Assembly: GCA_017601265.1 (NCBI GenBank) | Contig: JAFNJA010000053.1 | Location: 1-12,128, forward strand | Length of the DNA: 12,128 nt | Reading direction: 5' to 3' | DNA from: Candidatus Brockarchaeota archaeon | GTDB taxonomy: Archaea > Thermoproteota > EX4484-205 > DTQO01 | In this document: positions 5,459 through 12,128 of the stretch, piece after piece | Layout: each line of letters begins with the position of its first letter | Numbering within the stretch: the first letter of the stretch is position 1 | Notes under the pieces: generated by a model | Told to the model about the DNA's origin: nothing | Database searches by the model: none | The model's input: only the letters and a program-made list of their open reading frames with translations | Made by a program: the position numbers and the translations under genes

Positions 5459-7498
5459 TTGGAAAGAGGCTCGCCGCCTCGCGATGGCCAGACGGTTCCG
5501 CCATATTTGGACAGCAAGATTGGGGTCGATGAAAGGGTGGCTGACCTTTTAAGAAGGTTGACCCTCGAGGAGAAGTTCTCCCTCTGCGCAGGCAAGGGTT
5601 TGTGGTCCACGAAGCCCGTGAAGCGATTGGGCATAAAGAGCCTCAGAATGACCGACGGACCCCACGGAGTCAGCGCTTTAGGCTCCTTTTTCAAGAAGTG
5701 CACTTACTTCCCGACTTCCATCTGCCGGGCTGCCACTTGGAATCTCGAGCTCTCGAAAAGGTTCGGGGCCGCCCTGGCGGAAGAGGCGCGCTCCATCGGT
5801 TGTAACGTCGTCCTCGCCCCCGGAGTCAACATAGTCCGAACACCCCTCTGCGGCCGTACTTTCGAGTACCAGACCGAGGATCCCTACTTGAACAGCAAGA
5901 TGACCGTGGCAGTGGTGAGCGGGATACAGAGCAAGATGGTGGCGGCGTGCGTGAAGCATTTCGCTTGCAACAACCAGGAGACGAACCGCAGGAAGGTCAG
6001 CGCCGAGGTGGGCGAACGCGCGTTGATGGAGATATACCTTCCAGCTTTCGAGGCTGCCGTGAAGGAAGCGGACGCCTGGTCGGTTATGGCGAGCTACAAC
6101 AAGGTCAATGGAACTTACTCGTGCGAGAACAGGAACCTCTTGGTCGAAAGGCTCAGGGAGGAGTGGGGTTTCAGGGGGTTCGTGGTCTCCGACTGGTACG
6201 CGGCTTCCTCGACATCGGGCACCGAGGGTTGCGTAAACGGTGGGCTCAGCCTCGAGATGCCGGGAAAAGGGAAGAGGTACAAAGCCAAGGCTCTCAGGAG
6301 GGCCTTCGAAGAAGGCAGATTTTCTGAGGATGCGCTCGATAGGAACTTGGCCGGTTTGTTGAGGGCGATGTTCCTGGTCGGCATGTTCGATGACGAGCGG
6401 GACCTGCCCAAGGGGAGCCGCAACACGCCGGAGCACCGGTCGCTCGCGAGGGAGATAGCGGAGGAGGGAATCGTCCTACTCAAGAACGAAGGCGAAAGCC
6501 TGCCATTGAAGGAGGGGGTCAAGAGGGTCGCCGCGCTAGGCCCGAACGCGGACAAGAAGACTGGATTTGGCGGCGGGAGCTCGATGGTCCGGCCCCTATA
6601 CGAGATAACCCCGTTGAGGGGTTTGGAGGAGAGGTGCAGGGGCAAGGCAACAATAGTTCGGGAGCCCAAGGATGCGGATGCAGCGATCGTTTTCGCTGGG
6701 TTCGCGCACAGCCTGCTGAAGGGAACGGATTACGAAGGCAAGGACAGGAGGGGCCTCGATCTGCCCGAAGAACAGATCGATCTGATCCAGGAGACCGCCG
6801 AAGCCAACCCCAGGACCATAGTGGTGCTGGTCAACGGAGGACCGATCGCGATGGACGCGTGGATCGGGAAAGTGCCCGCCGTGGTCGAGGCCTGGTACGC
6901 CGGTCTCGAGGCTGGAAGGGCTATAGCTTCGATCCTTTTCGGCGACGTCAACCCCTCGGGCAAGCTGCCATTGACTTTCCCGAAGAAACTTTCGGATTCG
7001 CCCGCCCACGCCTCCGAGAGGACTTTTCCGGGGGGCGAGAAGGTGTACTACGACGAGGGCGTGTTCGTAGGTTACCGCCACTTCGACGCGTGGGGCATCG
7101 AGCCCCTTTTCCCGTTCGGCCACGGCCTGTCGTACACCCAGTTCCTTTACGAGAACTTGGGCATCAAAGGAGGCAAAGTTTCGGGAGAAAATACCTTCGA
7201 AGTATCGCTGGAGGTAACGAACGTCGGGGGGCGCCCAGGCTCGGAGGTCGTCCAACTCTACGTCCAGGATGTAGAGGCAAGCGTTGAACGCCCTCCAAAG
7301 GAGCTGAAGGGGTTTGAGAAGGTTAGGCTCGAGCCAAGGCAGAAGGAGAAGGTTGCTTTTACTCTGGGGAGGAGGGACCTCTCATTCTGGGACGAGAGGG
7401 CTAACCGGTGGATAGCTGAGGAAGGCACCTTCAGGATCCTCGTCGGCAGTTCGTCCAGGGACATACGCTTGATGGGGGAGCTGGAATATCGAGGCTAG
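5459..7498 (+). CDS. glycoside hydrolase family 3 beta-glucosidase-type enzyme
   Basis: Retaining exo-beta-glycosidase of family GH3, 679 aa, probably acting in the cytoplasm on small beta-glucosides since no signal peptide is visible. The N-terminal (beta/alpha)8 barrel carries MTDGPHG (64-70), GRTFEYQTEDP (132-142), KHFACNNQE (166-174) and GFVVSDW (240-246), with D245 as predicted nucleophile. The C-terminal alpha/beta sandwich contains EGKDRRGLDLP (426-436). There E426 aligns with the acid/base Glu of the EGYDR-type GH3 enzymes. PFGHGLSYT (552-560) leads into a terminal fibronectin-III-like domain (about 580-679). It lacks the PA14 insert of many relatives of 750-850 aa. In GRTFEY a Thr replaces the more usual Asn of GRNFE. 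TTG 5459 is the first start after an in-frame stop at 5450-5452, and the N-terminal residues align with those of the other GH3 (YLDSKI/YLNPKL). It faces the winged-helix gene divergently and ends 34 bp from the convergent propeller gene. Confidence 0.95.
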   Translation: MERGSPPRDGQTVPPYLDSKIGVDERVADLLRRLTLEEKFSLCAGKGLWSTKPVKRLGIKSLRMTDGPHGVSALGSFFKKCTYFPTSICRAATWNLELSKRFGAALAEEARSIGCNVVLAPGVNIVRTPLCGRTFEYQTEDPYLNSKMTVAVVSGIQSKMVAACVKHFACNNQETNRRKVSAEVGERALMEIYLPAFEAAVKEADAWSVMASYNKVNGTYSCENRNLLVERLREEWGFRGFVVSDWYAASSTSGTEGCVNGGLSLEMPGKGKRYKAKALRRAFEEGRFSEDALDRNLAGLLRAMFLVGMFDDERDLPKGSRNTPEHRSLAREIAEEGIVLLKNEGESLPLKEGVKRVAALGPNADKKTGFGGGSSMVRPLYEITPLRGLEERCRGKATIVREPKDADAAIVFAGFAHSLLKGTDYEGKDRRGLDLPEEQIDLIQETAEANPRTIVVLVNGGPIAMDAWIGKVPAVVEAWYAGLEAGRAIASILFGDVNPSGKLPLTFPKKLSDSPAHASERTFPGGEKVYYDEGVFVGYRHFDAWGIEPLFPFGHGLSYTQFLYENLGIKGGKVSGENTFEVSLEVTNVGGRPGSEVVQLYVQDVEASVERPPKELKGFEKVRLEPRQKEKVAFTLGRRDLSFWDERANRWIAEEGTFRILVGSSSRDIRLMGELEYRG

Positions 7499-7532
7499 AA
7501 TGCTGCATCTTGAAGCAAGTGTCATATCCTGC

Positions 7533-8750
7533 TCACCGTGTTTGGCGCAATAAATTGCTCTCGCTTCTCTGAAGGCGTCCATCGCCTTCGAAGCCCAAGT
7601 TTCTCCAAAGATCGACCCTTGGCGGGGGATGAAAAGGCTTGCCGACTATGTCCATCGCTCCGTCGTTCCCGACGTCTATCGCTTTCGCCTCGTGGGTGGG
7701 GTGTTCCGAGTCCACTAGGAACTCGGAGGACGACCCAGTGCCATCGTTGAGGTAGATCATGAGCTTTGGATTCGGATTCCTTCCCAAACCCATCTCGCCA
7801 ACGAAGAAGTCAAGGTGCCCATCCATGTCGAAGTCCGCGACTCCCAGGCTGTGCGGGTGGAAGAGGTCGTCCCTTATGACATGGATTTTGAAATCCGGAC
7901 CTTCGAACCAGGCCAACCTGCCCCTGTCGCTTTCGCCCTCGCTCATTATCAGATCCGGAAAGCCGTCTTCGTTCAGATCTGCTACCTGAACCCTAGTTTC
8001 CGAGAACGTCGATCCGTTTCGATCCCTTATCGTTCTCCTAGACCAAATCATAGTTGATCCATCTAGCTTGAAGACGTTCGGTCCAGCGACGACTTCGTTC
8101 CTTCCGTCGCAATCCAGGTCGGCTATCGCGAGGCCTTCGACGGATATGTCTTCGCATACGATGTGGCGGAACTCGCTTGGCCAAGGAGAAACATCCGGAT
8201 CGGGCGGGATGTCGTAGTAGACCAATACGCGACCTAGCTGCGAAGAGATCAAGAGTTCGCATTCGCCATCGTTATCCACGTCTCCCGCAGCCTGGTCGTG
8301 GTATTTCTTGAAGCCGCTTTCAATGACGCGCCTCTTCCATGGCTGCGTAGGGTCCTCGGGATTTTCGAACCAGTATAGCTCGTTGCCGTAGTATGGCTGT
8401 CCTGCCACTATGTCCAATCGGCCGTCGCCGTTTACGTCGATCAACACGCCTCCGGCTTCAAGGTTGGCCCTCGAGATCACGTGCCTCCTCCATTCCGGGT
8501 ACTCGTACCAAACGATCGTGCCTTCGCTAGAACCGTCGAGCACGTAATCCCCTACGACGACGTCTTCAAACCCGTCTCCGTTGATGTCTCCTACGAGGCA
8601 AACGGAGTTGTAAATCCCCATGGGGCTTTCATCGATGACCGTGTGTATGAACTTCATCCTGCTTCCAACCATCCCTTTGACGGCATAGCTCTGGTTCACG
8701 GCATTTTGGCTGTCTCGCGAAGCCCAACAAGATCGCAGGAGTTTTTCCAT
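7533..8750 (-). CDS. FG-GAP/VCBS-repeat seven-bladed beta-propeller protein
   Basis: Seven evenly spaced Ca-binding-like loops mark seven propeller blades: DINGDGFED (55), DVNGDGRLD (105), DVDNDGECE (157), DLDCDGRNE (211), DLNEDGFPD (258), DFDMDGHLD (306) and DVGNDGAMD (359). They are 47-54 residues apart. Each is preceded by a short strand and followed by a 'D/E-hydrophobic-V.G' strand; aromatic WYEYP, WFENP and WFEGP turns recur. Seven complete motifs make a closed propeller without extra domains. Relatives are usually secreted and sit beside carbohydrate-active enzymes; some share the propeller of aldos-2-ulose dehydratases. No signal peptide is evident here, so it may be cytoplasmic. The first 31 residues are not repeat-like, and ATG codons at 8672 or 8657 (MKFIHTVIDES) are attractive alternative starts. 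It follows the PIN gene by 32 bp on the same strand and may share its transcript. Exact activity is unknown. Confidence 0.88.
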   Translation of the reverse strand: MEKLLRSCWASRDSQNAVNQSYAVKGMVGSRMKFIHTVIDESPMGIYNSVCLVGDINGDGFEDVVVGDYVLDGSSEGTIVWYEYPEWRRHVISRANLEAGGVLIDVNGDGRLDIVAGQPYYGNELYWFENPEDPTQPWKRRVIESGFKKYHDQAAGDVDNDGECELLISSQLGRVLVYYDIPPDPDVSPWPSEFRHIVCEDISVEGLAIADLDCDGRNEVVAGPNVFKLDGSTMIWSRRTIRDRNGSTFSETRVQVADLNEDGFPDLIMSEGESDRGRLAWFEGPDFKIHVIRDDLFHPHSLGVADFDMDGHLDFFVGEMGLGRNPNPKLMIYLNDGTGSSSEFLVDSEHPTHEAKAIDVGNDGAMDIVGKPFHPPPRVDLWRNLGFEGDGRLQRSESNLLRQTR

Positions 8751-8782
8751 GAGAATGAGCGGGGAATTTTGATGCAGGCAAG

Positions 8783-9136
8783 TTAGAAAATCCTTTCCAC
8801 GCCGGGCAAATCAAAGTCGGAATCATTTGATATTATCCTGTTTATTCCGAGGTACTTCATCGTTGATAAGTGTATTCTATCCTCAAGATCCTTTGGTTCG
8901 TCCAGCGCCTCAGCGTCGGACAGAATGCCCGATGTCAAAGAGGACAAATTAATGCCCACGTCTCGCATGATGGCCGCTAGATTCTCCAGCCGTGTAAGGA
9001 CGTGAAGGAGCCAAACCGTCAGCGTTGAGGTGACCAGTTTGCCACCGTGAACCTCAATGTGAGCCTTGGATTTCTTCCCATATTTTTCGTGAGCTGTAAG
9101 ATAATAGTATATCACGTTAACGTCTATGTACGTCAT
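8783..9136 (-). CDS. PIN-domain ribonuclease toxin, VapC-like
   Basis: Predicted Mg-dependent RNase toxin, 117 aa from this ATG. PIN signatures are the N-terminal YIDVNVIYYYLT with catalytic D5, DLEDRIHLST with D86 (D-x-x-H pattern), and near the C-terminus IISNDSDFD (101-109) with D105 and D107. The second usual acidic residue, a Glu in the helix after the 'TSTLTVW' segment, is not apparent: WLLHVL stands there. It is therefore either a subfamily with a shifted ligand or a weakened enzyme. The frame is open further up, with TTG at 9166 and ATG at 9160. I chose 9136 because it puts D5 where PIN proteins have it and leaves a 20-bp overlap with the antitoxin gene, a normal arrangement for such operons. 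Base composition is clearly more AT-rich than in the GH3 genes, which suggests acquisition by transfer. Confidence 0.85.
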   Translation of the reverse strand: MTYIDVNVIYYYLTAHEKYGKKSKAHIEVHGGKLVTSTLTVWLLHVLTRLENLAAIMRDVGINLSSLTSGILSDAEALDEPKDLEDRIHLSTMKYLGINRIISNDSDFDLPGVERIF

Positions 9137-9368
9137 TTCTGATAATTTTTTCGGACTCATCTTCAACAGCCCTATCTATCTCTTCGGCAGAGTAGTATCT
9201 GGGAGGCTTCGCTATCCCGTAAAACTTCTCTATCGGACGATCAAGGGGCTTCAGGACGATCATGCCATCCTTAACTTCGATCAAGAAACGGGTGCTCTTG
9301 ATCCTTTGCCTAATGCTCGTTGGCAGGTAGATCCTTCCCTGCCCGTCGATTTCGGAGGCCTCTTTCAT
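9117..9368 (-). CDS. AbrB/SpoVT-type antitoxin, VapB-like
   Basis: An 83-aa protein with a swapped-hairpin AbrB DNA-binding domain at the N-terminus: EIDGQGRIYLPTSIRQRI (6-23), then FLIEVKDGMIVLKPL (28-42). The charged C-terminal part (EEIDRAVEDESEKI) is typical of the toxin-binding tail that wraps the PIN protein. It overlaps the toxin gene and precedes it, so antitoxin and toxin are translated from one mRNA, and the complex presumably represses its own promoter. The ATG at 9368 lies exactly where transcription should begin from the TATA box at 9391-9398. Initiation is therefore probably leaderless, and no Shine-Dalgarno sequence is present. Confidence 0.88.
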   Translation of the reverse strand: MKEASEIDGQGRIYLPTSIRQRIKSTRFLIEVKDGMIVLKPLDRPIEKFYGIAKPPRYYSAEEIDRAVEDESEKIIRNDVHRR

Positions 9369-9390
9369 GGCATATTTATATTATTACCAT

Positions 9391-9398
9391 TATTTAAA
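9391..9398 (-). promoter_or_regulatory. TATA box of the toxin-antitoxin operon
   Basis: On the minus strand this reads TTTAAATA, a perfect archaeal TATA word. It is centred 26 nt from the A of the ATG at 9368, so the transcript should start at the initiation codon. Confidence 0.65.
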
Positions 9399-9446
9399 AT
9401 TTTTGGAAATTTGCCTTTACGAGTTCATACCGAATCGCACGATGCC

Positions 9447-9462
9447 AAAAATAGAATCATTC
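9447..9462 (-). terminator. T-run after the BglX-like GH3 gene
   Basis: Directly after the stop codon the minus strand reads GAATGATTC, a small imperfect dyad, then TATTTTT. The T-run is the likely termination signal separating the GH3 transcript from the toxin-antitoxin operon. Confidence 0.4.
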
Positions 9463-11685
9463 TTAACGGGCTTGGTTAATTCCGCGCCTCCTTGAGGCCT
9501 TTCTCCTTCCTTCAGAGAACGCTATCCTCTCCTTCACTTCGAAGCTGCCAGTCAGTCGTATGTCCTCAGATGACGCTCCAACCATCACCGTGAATGTGCC
9601 GGGCTCCACGACGCGCTCTAGCCTGCGGTCAAGAAACGACAGCTGCTCAGGAGTTAGCGCGAAATCGATCTCCTTTACCTCGCCGGGCTTTAGCGTCACC
9701 CTCTTGAAACCTTTGAGCTCCTTCACGGGCCTCGTGACGCTGGCTACGGCGTCGCGCAGGTAGAGTTGGACGACCTCGTCGCCCTCGCGACCGCCAACGT
9801 TCTTAACCTTCAGGGCGATCTTGACCTCCATCGCGCGCCCTTTTCCTTTTCTCTCCACCTTCAGGCCGCTGTACTCGAAGCTCGTGTAGCTCAAACCATG
9901 GCCGAATGGGAACAATGGAGTCCAAGGCAGGTCTATGTACTTCGAGGTCCACCTTTCCTCTGACGGGGGTCGGCCTGTTGCTTTGTGATCGTAATGTATT
10001 GGTACCTGCCCCACCGTCCTGGGAAACGTGACGGGCAACCTCCCTCCCGGGTTGCAGTCTCCGAAGATGACGTCGGCGATCGCGTTGCCCGCTTGGACCC
10101 CCAGGAACCAGGCCTCCAAAATAGCGGGCACGTTGGCAGCCGACCAGGAGATCGATAATGGCCTGCCGTTCATCAACACTTCTACGACCTTGACCCCTGC
10201 ACCATGGACCGCCTTGACGAGCTCCTCCTGTAATCCTGGCAGGTCTAGGGAGGCCCTAGACGCCGCCTCTCCGCTCATGTCCCCCCGCTCGCCAACCACG
10301 ACTATTGCCACGTCCGAATCCTTAGCTATCCTCACAGCTTCCGCGAAGCCTTCGGTCGAGCTCCCCTCCACCTCGCAACCCTTTTCATGAAGAACTTTTG
10401 TCTTTGCGGAAACTTTGGACCTTATGCCTTCGAGGACGGTCACGACGTCCTTAGGATCTCCCTGGCAGCTCCACGATCCGAGTGGCGCGTAGCGGTCGTC
10501 GGCCAAAGGGCCTATGACTGCTATAGACGATATTTTCTTGTCCAAGGGCAGGAGGTTGCCCTCGTTCTTGAGAAGCACTATGGATCTTCTGGCCGCGTCG
10601 AGCGCCGCCTCGACGTTCTCCTTGCTCTTGACGACTTTTGAGCGCCCAGGATCGGCGTAAGGGCGTTCGAAAATGCCAAGCTTGAACTTTATGCGAAGTA
10701 TCCTCCTGACGGCCTCGTCCACCACCTTTATGGAGAGTTTCCTCTCTTTGACCAGCCGCGCCAGACTCCTGCGGTACGCGTCGGCGCACATGTCCATGTC
10801 GACGCCGGCCGTAACGGCCTCCTTCGCGGCCTCCGCTGCCGTCCCAGCAATTCCGTGGTTGACGAGCTCCCCAACCGAGTTCCAATCGCTGACTACGAAA
10901 CCGTCGAAGCCCCACTCCCCGCGCAGTACTTCCGTGAGCGTCTGCCTGTTGGCCGAGGCCGGAATCCCGTTGAGGTCGTTGAAGGCGCTCATGACCGTAC
11001 ACGCGCCAGCATCAACTATGGCCGCCTTGAATGGCGGGAGGTAGACCTCCCTCAAGGTCCTTTCGGAAATATCAACCGTGTTGTAATCCCTCCCCCCTTC
11101 GGCGGCGCCGTAAGCTACGTAATGCTTCGGGCAGGCGGCGATTGTGTTGGGATCCGCCAGATCGCTTCCTTGGAAACCCTCAACCATCGCCCTCGCGATG
11201 GCGGAGCCCAGGAAAGGATCCTCGCCCGCGCCCTCCGCTATCCTACCCCACCTCGGATCTCGGGCTATGTCCACCATGGGAGCGAATGTCCAATGTATAC
11301 CTTGCGACGATGACTCGAGGGCCGCGATCGATGCAGCCCTCTTCACAATGCCTGGGTCCCAGCTGCTTGCCATGGCCAAAGGTATCGGGAAGATCGTCGA
11401 ATAGCCGTGAATCACGTCCAAGCCGAAGATCAATGGTATGCCCAAGCGAGTCTCCTCGACCGCGATCCTCTGGATCTTGTTCGTCGCTTCAGCTCCAACC
11501 ACGTTCAGGAAAGAGCCAACTTTGCCCTCCCTTACCCATGTTTCGGACTCTTCCGATAGGCCGCTGTACTGGCACATCTGCCCGACTTTTTCGTCGAGCG
11601 TCATCCTCCTGAGAAGATCGTCGATCCTCCTGCCAATAGGCAGCTTGGGGTTCAAGTAGGACCTACTTCCCTTGGATTTACCCAA
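9463..11685 (-). CDS. glycoside hydrolase family 3 beta-glucosidase, BglX-like
   Basis: Retaining beta-glycosidase of 740 aa with the full GH3 layout but no signal peptide, so probably intracellular. Barrel motifs are GLDVIHGYSTIFPIPLAMAS (88-107), DPRWGRIAEGAGEDPFL (143-159), KHYVAYGAAEGGRD (187-200) and DGFVVSDWNS (261-270), with D267 as nucleophile. The C-terminal sandwich has GERGDMSGEAASRASLDLPG (465-484), where E473 is the expected acid/base. PFGHGLSYTSFEY (593-605) precedes the fibronectin-III-like domain. The order and motifs are those of bacterial periplasmic BglX, which acts on short beta-gluco-oligosaccharides. The basic tail (EGRRKASRRRG) is unusual. The TTG start at 11685 is backed by GGAGGAG 5 nt upstream and a TATA box about 38 nt upstream. 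It belongs to a different GH3 subtype from the enzyme at 5459, so the two probably split the substrate range rather than duplicate it. Confidence 0.96.
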   Translation of the reverse strand: MGKSKGSRSYLNPKLPIGRRIDDLLRRMTLDEKVGQMCQYSGLSEESETWVREGKVGSFLNVVGAEATNKIQRIAVEETRLGIPLIFGLDVIHGYSTIFPIPLAMASSWDPGIVKRAASIAALESSSQGIHWTFAPMVDIARDPRWGRIAEGAGEDPFLGSAIARAMVEGFQGSDLADPNTIAACPKHYVAYGAAEGGRDYNTVDISERTLREVYLPPFKAAIVDAGACTVMSAFNDLNGIPASANRQTLTEVLRGEWGFDGFVVSDWNSVGELVNHGIAGTAAEAAKEAVTAGVDMDMCADAYRRSLARLVKERKLSIKVVDEAVRRILRIKFKLGIFERPYADPGRSKVVKSKENVEAALDAARRSIVLLKNEGNLLPLDKKISSIAVIGPLADDRYAPLGSWSCQGDPKDVVTVLEGIRSKVSAKTKVLHEKGCEVEGSSTEGFAEAVRIAKDSDVAIVVVGERGDMSGEAASRASLDLPGLQEELVKAVHGAGVKVVEVLMNGRPLSISWSAANVPAILEAWFLGVQAGNAIADVIFGDCNPGGRLPVTFPRTVGQVPIHYDHKATGRPPSEERWTSKYIDLPWTPLFPFGHGLSYTSFEYSGLKVERKGKGRAMEVKIALKVKNVGGREGDEVVQLYLRDAVASVTRPVKELKGFKRVTLKPGEVKEIDFALTPEQLSFLDRRLERVVEPGTFTVMVGASSEDIRLTGSFEVKERIAFSEGRRKASRRRGINQAR

Positions 11686-11690
11686 TTTGA

Positions 11691-11697
11691 CTCCTCC
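11691..11697 (-). promoter_or_regulatory. Shine-Dalgarno sequence fixing the TTG start of the GH3 gene
   Basis: GGAGGAG on the minus strand, five bases before the TTG at 11685. It is the clearest ribosome binding site in the window and decides the non-ATG start. It would lie right at the 5' end of the mRNA predicted from the TATA box. Confidence 0.7.
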
Positions 11698-11718
11698 GTC
11701 CTAGAACGCGTTTCCATT

Positions 11719-11728
11719 GCTTAAATAG
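11719..11728. promoter_or_regulatory. near-palindromic TATA element shared by two divergent genes
   Basis: GCTTAAATAG on the plus strand reads CTATTTAAGC on the minus strand, so TBP could bind in either direction. Counting 26 nt each way gives starts near 11750 (+), 9 bases before the TTG at 11759, and near 11698 (-), at the GH3 ribosome binding site. No other TATA-like word is present in the roughly 70-bp gap. Confidence 0.5.
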
Positions 11729-11758
11729 ATTTGTCATGACCCGAATGGGGCTGAAACG

Positions 11759-12128
11759 TTGCATCCTAACGGACATGATGGCGATGAACTGGGGGTGAAG
11801 CGCGGAGTTTGGCTTTCATCTTTGGTTGATCCATTTCGTGATTGGTTGCTGGAGGAGTGGAGGGATTTGCCTGGGCGGATCTCGAAGTGCGCCCCACCTC
11901 TGGAGGGCGAACCGGCCTTCGAGCCCGAGCTGATCGACCGGAAGGCTCGAGAACTGAAGCTTCCATCCGAAGCCAGGTTTGGGCACCCGCTACTGGAGAG
12001 GGCGGTAAGGGTTGGCATAGCTCACATCGATGCAACTTTCGTAGGCGACCATCCGAAGTACGGCGTGGGAACGTACTCCAAGAGCCAACACGACTCCTTC
12101 CCTCCAACCATAATAGCTGCGGTCGATA
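11759..12128 (+). CDS. unrecognised protein, 5' part only, possibly carbohydrate-active
   Basis: A frame with no stop runs from the TAG at 11726-11728 to the window end, with coding-like composition throughout. The N-terminal part reads about KRGVWLSSLVDPFRDWLLEE, then an acidic Pro-rich stretch (APPLEGEPAFEPELIDRKA). It then becomes more conserved-looking: RFGHPLLERAVRVGIAHI, FVGDHPKYGVGTY, and HDSFPPTIIAAVD at the edge. I do not recognise the family. The last segment faintly recalls the first helices of six-hairpin (alpha/alpha-toroid) glycosidases, which would suit the neighbouring GH3 gene, but this is a guess. TTG 11759 is chosen because the shared TATA element predicts a start near 11750; GTG 11795 is an alternative. 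No signal peptide is visible. It is divergent from the BglX-like gene. Confidence 0.6.
   Translation, partial: MHPNGHDGDELGVKRGVWLSSLVDPFRDWLLEEWRDLPGRISKCAPPLEGEPAFEPELIDRKARELKLPSEARFGHPLLERAVRVGIAHIDATFVGDHPKYGVGTYSKSQHDSFPPTIIAAVD

Noticed and set aside
1..12128. CRISPR array, tRNA, rRNA or insertion sequence
   Set aside because: No regularly spaced repeats, no tRNA T-arm/CCA-type pattern, no rRNA core sequence and no transposase-like protein could be found on either strand.

Overview
The window looks like archaeal chromosomal DNA. The first gene is an archaeal-type TrmI tRNA methyltransferase. Several genes have TTTAAATA-like boxes about 25 nt upstream of the start, and at least one transcript should be leaderless. 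TTG starts are common, and there is an AbrB/PIN toxin-antitoxin pair and a short archaeal winged-helix regulator. The DNA is GC-rich apart from two AT-rich patches (about 4130-4290 and 8780-9410). The gene content would suit a TACK-group archaeon, but I cannot name the lineage from the sequence alone.

Layout. 1-1373 (+): the 3' part of TrmI, then a six-helix membrane protein of unknown function and a hairpin/T-run terminator. 1494-2717 (-): an MFS transporter. It diverges from a membrane-anchored surface protein with three Ig-like domains (2888-4006, +). 4007-4943 holds no convincing protein gene. It contains an AT-rich island, a short near-duplicate segment, and a probable structured RNA gene of about 260 nt (4402-4665, +) with a TATA box at the right distance from a long closing helix. 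4944-5234 (-): a winged-helix regulator diverging from a family 3 glycoside hydrolase (5459-7498, +), with a hairpin-forming inverted repeat between them. 7533-8750 (-): a seven-bladed FG-GAP/VCBS beta-propeller. 8783-9368 (-): a VapBC-type module. 9463-11685 (-): a second GH3 enzyme, of the BglX-like type. 11759-12128 (+): the 5' part of a gene I do not recognise, diverging from the second GH3 across a near-palindromic TATA element.

How the genes may work together. From 5.2 kb to the right end the region looks like an intracellular sugar-processing locus. It has two GH3 beta-glycosidases of different subtypes, neither with a visible signal peptide, plus a propeller protein of a kind often met beside carbohydrate enzymes, and a divergent local regulator. 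The toxin-antitoxin pair is more AT-rich than its neighbours and looks inserted. The MFS transporter might import a sugar, but nothing in its sequence shows the substrate. The most novel object is the structured RNA candidate. Next come the unrecognised right-edge gene and the cytoplasmic seven-motif propeller.
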